Both the position numbers and the translations under genes were made by a program. From Microcaldota archaeon (GTDB taxonomy: Archaea; Micrarchaeota; Micrarchaeia; Micrarchaeales; Micrarchaeaceae), in contig JAKATY010000023.1 of NCBI GenBank assembly GCA_021827955.1, positions 1 through 8,704 of the forward strand: 8,704 nt of DNA. Reading direction: 5' to 3'. Numbering within the stretch: the stretch's first letter is position 1; every line of letters begins with the position of its first letter. The notes beneath the pieces are model-generated. The model did no database searches, had not been told where the DNA came from, and saw only the letters and a list, made by a program, of their open reading frames with translations. This document shows positions 5,928 through 8,704 of this stretch, piece by piece.

Positions 5928-6535
5928 TTTCCTGCCTTAATGCTCTTTATGTAATCAGAAGCTGCATCAAGCAACGCATCTATCTCAGTTGCGCTGCTTT
6001 CTATGTTCAGCGCCGGATTCTGGTCAAGACTAACCCTTACCACATAATTCTTGCTTCCGCTGAAAAGCCATTCACCTATGAGGTTACCGTTGTATGTGCT
6101 GGTCATATCAGCCACGAGAAGCGAAGCATCTACAAGCCTCTCCACCAGGTGCATTATATCTCCAGACGCATTCTTGACATAGATTACCTCATCCTTGCTT
6201 TCATCTCTTACAAAGTTGTCCAATTTTATCAAGGGTATCTTGCTCTGCTTTGCCTCGAGAGAGATCGCCTGCGCAAGCTGCGAAGTTATGGCATTGCATT
6301 TTGAAGCATCGTCATCAAGCTTTTTCCTTTCCTCTTCCATGCCGTCCAGCATTTCTGCTATAGACTTATCTGCGTCTTCCTTCATGTTGCTTATCGTATT
6401 TAGTATATTTGGCTGAAGAGCGAACTTTTCCGGATTTGAAAGTATATCTGAAAGCGAGAGCTTGTATTTCGCTACAATGTCTTTGTCCAACCTCTTTATT
6501 AGAACATCAGCATCATCGCTCCAAATATTGGCCAT
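5924..6535 (-). CDS. Uncharacterised protein coupled to the Fap7-like kinase
   Basis: I do not recognise this 203-residue protein. It has no signal peptide or membrane segment. Residues 1-45 (MANIWSDDADVL onward) look globular/helical. Residues ~45-98 are a long Glu/Asp/Lys-rich helix that could form a coiled coil (EMLDGMEEERKKLDDDASK). Residues ~100-178 look like an alpha/beta domain with alternating hydrophobic strands (EVIYVKN, NLIGEWLFSG, NYVVRVSL). A final helix ends SDYIKSIKAGK. The start is set at ATG 6535 rather than GTG 6541, because AGGTG (6541-6545) sits five bases upstream of the ATG and the GTG lies inside it. It is first in a two-gene operon, its stop overlapping the kinase start (GTGA), so a stoichiometric partner or regulator of that kinase is plausible but unproven. 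It diverges from the DUF357 gene across 60 bp. Confidence 0.85.
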   Translation of the reverse strand: MANIWSDDADVLIKRLDKDIVAKYKLSLSDILSNPEKFALQPNILNTISNMKEDADKSIAEMLDGMEEERKKLDDDASKCNAITSQLAQAISLEAKQSKIPLIKLDNFVRDESKDEVIYVKNASGDIMHLVERLVDASLLVADMTSTYNGNLIGEWLFSGSKNYVVRVSLDQNPALNIESSATEIDALLDAASDYIKSIKAGK

Positions 6536-6540
6536 CCACA

Positions 6541-6545
6541 CACCT
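6541..6545 (-). promoter_or_regulatory. Shine-Dalgarno AGGTG deciding the start of the 203-residue gene
   Basis: AGGTG on the minus strand lies five bases before ATG 6535 and overlaps the alternative GTG at 6541, favouring the ATG. Spacing and motif equal those of the glycosylase gene. Confidence 0.55.
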
Positions 6546-6570
6546 ATCTTACTTATTTTTATTTGTGTGC

Positions 6571-6582
6571 TTATTTAATAAA
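6571..6582. promoter_or_regulatory. AT-rich divergent promoter region
   Basis: TTATTTAATAAA reads as TATA-like on both strands in the 60-bp gap between two divergent operons. On the minus strand it is centred about 41 bp before ATG 6535, leaving room for a short leader with the AGGTG. On the plus strand it is only ~20 bp before ATG 6596, closer than usual, so plus-strand use of the upstream TTATTTTTAT (6553-6562) or a start at 6614 is possible. Confidence 0.35.
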
Positions 6583-6595
6583 CTTTATGCATAAC

Positions 6596-6844
6596 ATGCC
6601 TGAAGATAAAAATATGATAGAGAGAATAGAAAAAGACATACGCAAGTTCCGCGAAAGCGCTGAAGAGTATGGTGCAATTGGCAGCGATGCAAGTGCAAAG
6701 GAAAAAGAGATTTTTGAGCTAGCGAAAATGTATGCATCTGACGCCAAAAGCTATCTTGAAAAGGGGGATCTTTACACTGCCTTTTCATGCATATCGTATG
6801 CCCACGGCTTGCTAGATGCGCTAAAAGGATTAGAGAGAGAATAA
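6596..6844 (+). CDS. DUF357 family protein
   Basis: An 82-residue all-helical protein of the archaeal DUF357 family, whose function is unknown. The diagnostic C-terminal half is well conserved: ELAKMYASDAKSYLEKGD (41-58), then AFSCISYAHGLLDALKGL (62-79), matching the family pattern of a helical hairpin with KGD and YAxGLLDA. The N-terminal helix (ERIEKDIRKFRESAEEYG) is charged. Start candidates are ATG 6587, 6596 and 6614. I use 6596 because it gives a family-typical length with little extra, but the promoter does not decide it. It precedes Trm1 with only nine bases between stop and start, so the two are almost certainly cotranscribed; a link to tRNA modification is inference from position only. 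Confidence 0.85.
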   Translation: MPEDKNMIERIEKDIRKFRESAEEYGAIGSDASAKEKEIFELAKMYASDAKSYLEKGDLYTAFSCISYAHGLLDALKGLERE

Positions 6845-6853
6845 CTTGATTGT

Positions 6854-7966
6854 ATGTACAAAGAAGGGAGAGCAATAATTTTGAGGCACAAAAACGCCTT
6901 TCTGAATCCAAAAGCCCGGGCATCGCGTGAGATAAGCCTTGCACTTGCGAAGCAAATGTACAAAGGAGGTGAGGTTCTTGACGCCACCGCTGCTACAGGA
7001 ATTAGAGGGATAGAGTACGCTGCGGAACTTGGCGCAAATGTGACCATGCTCGAGATAAACAAATCTGCTTACAAGGATTTGGCCGCAAACCTGCGCTACA
7101 ACTACGGCAAACACGTAATCAAAAAAGGTAGCGTTGAGACACTCGATGAGAGTTTTCAGAAATTCGCAAACACCAGCGAAAGGAGATTTGAGATTATTGA
7201 TATAGACCCTTTCGGAAGCGCCGCGCCATACATATTCGATGTGATGAAGCTTGTTTCTGATTCTTCGTATCTTTTTGTAACTGGAACGGACGTTGCAGTG
7301 TTGTGCGGTGCGCACAGAAATGCATGCCTAAAGCTGTACGGCGCAATGCCGATGCATAACGAATTCTGCCATGAAGCAGGAATAAGGATCATGTTAGGCT
7401 ACATTACAAAGATTGCTGCGCAGTTCAATTATGGAATAGTACCAATAATCTCGCTTTATTATGCTCATTATATGCGCGTGTTCGTAAAATTTGAACATGG
7501 CGCAAAGAGTGCCATTGCGTCAATAGGAAAGCTGGGGTATGCATATTACTGCGAAAAATGCGGAAACAGGGCATATGAGACAGGGTTCTTTGCAAAGGAC
7601 ATGAAGTGCGGGATATGCGGTTCTAAAATGACTGCGGCAGGAAGCATGTGGATGGGCAGCATAACTGACAAGGAAATTGCGAAAAGAACATACGAATTGC
7701 TTGGAGACGGCGCGTCAAAAGAAGCAAAAGACCTTTTGGAAAGGATAGCAGATGAGATAGACCTCCCTTTTTATTACTCCATACCCCAGCTTACAAAGAA
7801 GCTCGCAATAGGCTCGGTTAACATGAGAGATTTGATGGGTTCTTTGAGCGAGACAGGTAGCGTTTCAAGAACGCATTTTGACTATTCCTCAATAAAAACG
7901 AATGTGCCTTACAAGGAGATCATGAAGCGCACAAGAGAAATTTATGAAAAAGGAAATAGACATTAA
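6854..7966 (+). CDS. trm1: tRNA (guanine(26)-N(2))-dimethyltransferase Trm1
   Basis: SAM-dependent enzyme that forms m2G/m2,2G at position 26 of tRNA, the hinge between D and anticodon stems. Features in order: HKNAFLNPKARASREI (12-27), corresponding to the family's F-x-NP...sRD entry; SAM motif I VLDATAATGIRG (41-52); acidic LEIN (66-69); motif IV DIDPFGS (116-122); FVTGTDVAVLCGA (141-153); and YYAHYMRVFV (202-211). A four-cysteine zinc site CxxC...CxxC follows at C233, C236, C252 and C255, then GSMWMGSI (263-270), and the C-terminal domain with GSVSRTHFDYSSIKT (335-349). At 370 residues it is a normal archaeal length. It begins nine bases after the DUF357 stop, without a strong SD, which fits translation from a shared mRNA. 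The tRNA-Ala in this window has G26, so it is a potential substrate. Confidence 0.97.
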   Translation: MYKEGRAIILRHKNAFLNPKARASREISLALAKQMYKGGEVLDATAATGIRGIEYAAELGANVTMLEINKSAYKDLAANLRYNYGKHVIKKGSVETLDESFQKFANTSERRFEIIDIDPFGSAAPYIFDVMKLVSDSSYLFVTGTDVAVLCGAHRNACLKLYGAMPMHNEFCHEAGIRIMLGYITKIAAQFNYGIVPIISLYYAHYMRVFVKFEHGAKSAIASIGKLGYAYYCEKCGNRAYETGFFAKDMKCGICGSKMTAAGSMWMGSITDKEIAKRTYELLGDGASKEAKDLLERIADEIDLPFYYSIPQLTKKLAIGSVNMRDLMGSLSETGSVSRTHFDYSSIKTNVPYKEIMKRTREIYEKGNRH

Positions 7967-8024
7967 CCATTGCTTAGATATAAAGGCTGTCAATCTTGCA
8001 GGGCGAAAAAACACGCTGTAAAGG

Positions 8025-8033
8025 TTTAAATAT
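8025..8033 (+). promoter_or_regulatory. TATA box for the MidA-like methyltransferase gene
   Basis: TTTAAATAT is centred about 29 bp before the ATG at 8058, so transcription should begin at or within a few bases of the start codon (leaderless). No SD precedes that ATG, which agrees. This makes the gene a unit separate from trm1. Confidence 0.6.
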
Positions 8034-8057
8034 CTGAAAAGACGCAAAATTCAAATT

Positions 8058-8704
8058 ATGGACAGGTACGCGGACATAAAAGTCTCTTCTGGAAATGTCG
8101 CTGAACTCAACAGACACTACTACGGCGGCAGTGCAGACATTGGATTCCTTACAATGGCACAGAGAGAGGAATACCAACAGGCATTCGGCAGATATTTGCA
8201 CAGGCTTCTAGAAGGAGAGTATAGCAATATCTCGACATTGAAGGTGCTGGAGCTTGGACCAAGGGGGACTTATTTTGAGAAGGGGGTTTACAAAGAAATA
8301 CAGAGGATAGACTCAGAAAAAGGTACTGACCACGCAGACAGGGTAGAATGGTCTCTGTTCGATATTTCAGAAGTCGCAATTAAAGAGGCTAAAACAGAAT
8401 ACGAATATGATGCAGGCTCTTTTTTTACTACGGATTTTTTTGTAGGAGATGCGGTAAACGACAGCCTGCCCACAGGATATGATGTAGTACTTGCAAATGA
8501 GCTCATTGATGATCTGAAACAGATGGTAGTAGTTAAAAGAGGGGAGAAATTGTACGAATCGGTTTCAGGCATAGCTGTCGGGGATTTTGTGAATGATACA
8601 GGCATAACACTTAGGCAGAAGTACCTGAAGCCCGTCAGGCAAATCAATGATTATGAGTATCTAGAAGTTATTTTAAAATATCTTGGCGAGGGCCAAAAAA
8701 CAAC
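8058..8704 (+). CDS. MidA/NDUFAF7-like SAM-dependent methyltransferase (3' truncated)
   Basis: The frame stays open from ATG 8058 to the window edge (215 codons visible), so the C-terminal part is missing. It reads as a class I methyltransferase. Motif I is KVLELGPRGTYFEKG (62-76). A second strand, WSLFDISEVAIKEAK (98-112), fits the ribose-binding position. The segment YDVVLANELIDDLKQMVVVKRGEKLYE (141-167) closely resembles the hallmark of MidA/NDUFAF7 (DUF185) proteins, in which NE(L/F)xDAxP is followed by a V-x-x-x-x-G-x-x-x-E strand. The usual Ala-Leu-Pro after NELxD is replaced by DLK here, so it is a divergent member. NDUFAF7 methylates an arginine of a complex I subunit in mitochondria; whether archaeal relatives act on proteins is not known. 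The start is supported by a well-placed TATA box and lack of SD (leaderless mRNA). Another class I methyltransferase family remains possible. Confidence 0.7.
   Translation, partial: MDRYADIKVSSGNVAELNRHYYGGSADIGFLTMAQREEYQQAFGRYLHRLLEGEYSNISTLKVLELGPRGTYFEKGVYKEIQRIDSEKGTDHADRVEWSLFDISEVAIKEAKTEYEYDAGSFFTTDFFVGDAVNDSLPTGYDVVLANELIDDLKQMVVVKRGEKLYESVSGIAVGDFVNDTGITLRQKYLKPVRQINDYEYLEVILKYLGEGQKT

Noticed and set aside
6585..7315. Minus-strand frames of 119 and 161 codons opposite DUF357 and Trm1.
   Set aside because: Both lie antisense to recognised conserved families and have no plausible start signals or domain motifs.
1..8704. CRISPR array, insertion sequence, integrase/attachment site or toxin-antitoxin module.
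   Set aside because: No spaced repeat series, transposase motif, terminal inverted repeats or recognisable toxin/antitoxin pair was seen. The tRNA 3' end is not duplicated nearby, so no integration event is indicated.

Overview
The window looks like chromosomal sequence from an archaeon, most likely a small-genome DPANN lineage (Micrarchaeota/ARMAN-like). The evidence is an archaeal class I CCA-adding enzyme, an archaeal-type Trm1, a DUF357 protein, a Fap7-like kinase, a secreted protein with a class III (pilin-type) signal peptide, TATA-box promoters about 26-36 bp before start codons, and at least two probable near-leaderless genes. The phylum assignment is inference from gene style; no phylogenetic marker was tested.

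Layout, left to right. Positions 3-647 (+) hold the C-terminal half of a DEAD-box RNA helicase, cut by the window edge. It converges, with a 12-nt overlap, on a minus-strand Mug/TDG-type uracil-DNA glycosylase (636-1190). Upstream of that on the same strand is a DUF488 protein (1293-1826). A divergent TATA promoter then drives a small charged orphan protein (2011-2253, +). It is followed by about 380 bp with no convincing gene, containing a short direct repeat and possible coding relics. Next is a secreted or pseudopilus-like protein with a LamG fold that appears circularly permuted (2635-3588, +).

Positions 3690-3761 (-) encode tRNA-Ala(CGC). This gene shares an A/T-rich promoter with the divergent CCA-adding enzyme (3833-5266, +). 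A minus-strand two-gene operon follows: an unknown 203-residue protein (5924-6535) coupled by a GTGA overlap to a Fap7-like adenylate kinase/ATPase (5298-5927). Divergent from it is a plus-strand pair, DUF357 (6596-6844) and Trm1 tRNA m2,2G26 methyltransferase (6854-7966). The window ends inside a MidA/NDUFAF7-like SAM methyltransferase (8058 onward) with its own promoter.

The common theme is RNA maturation. The tRNA-Ala lacks an encoded CCA, which the neighbouring nucleotidyltransferase would add, and it carries G26, the Trm1 target. The helicase and the Fap7-like protein fit ribosome assembly. I see no CRISPR array, transposase, integrase, toxin-antitoxin pair or recognised defence system. 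The most unusual signals are the paired change in the tRNA elbow (A18 with G55), the apparently permuted LamG protein, the uncharacterised partner translationally coupled to the Fap7-like kinase, and a perfect 9-bp dyad at the predicted start of the glycosylase transcript.
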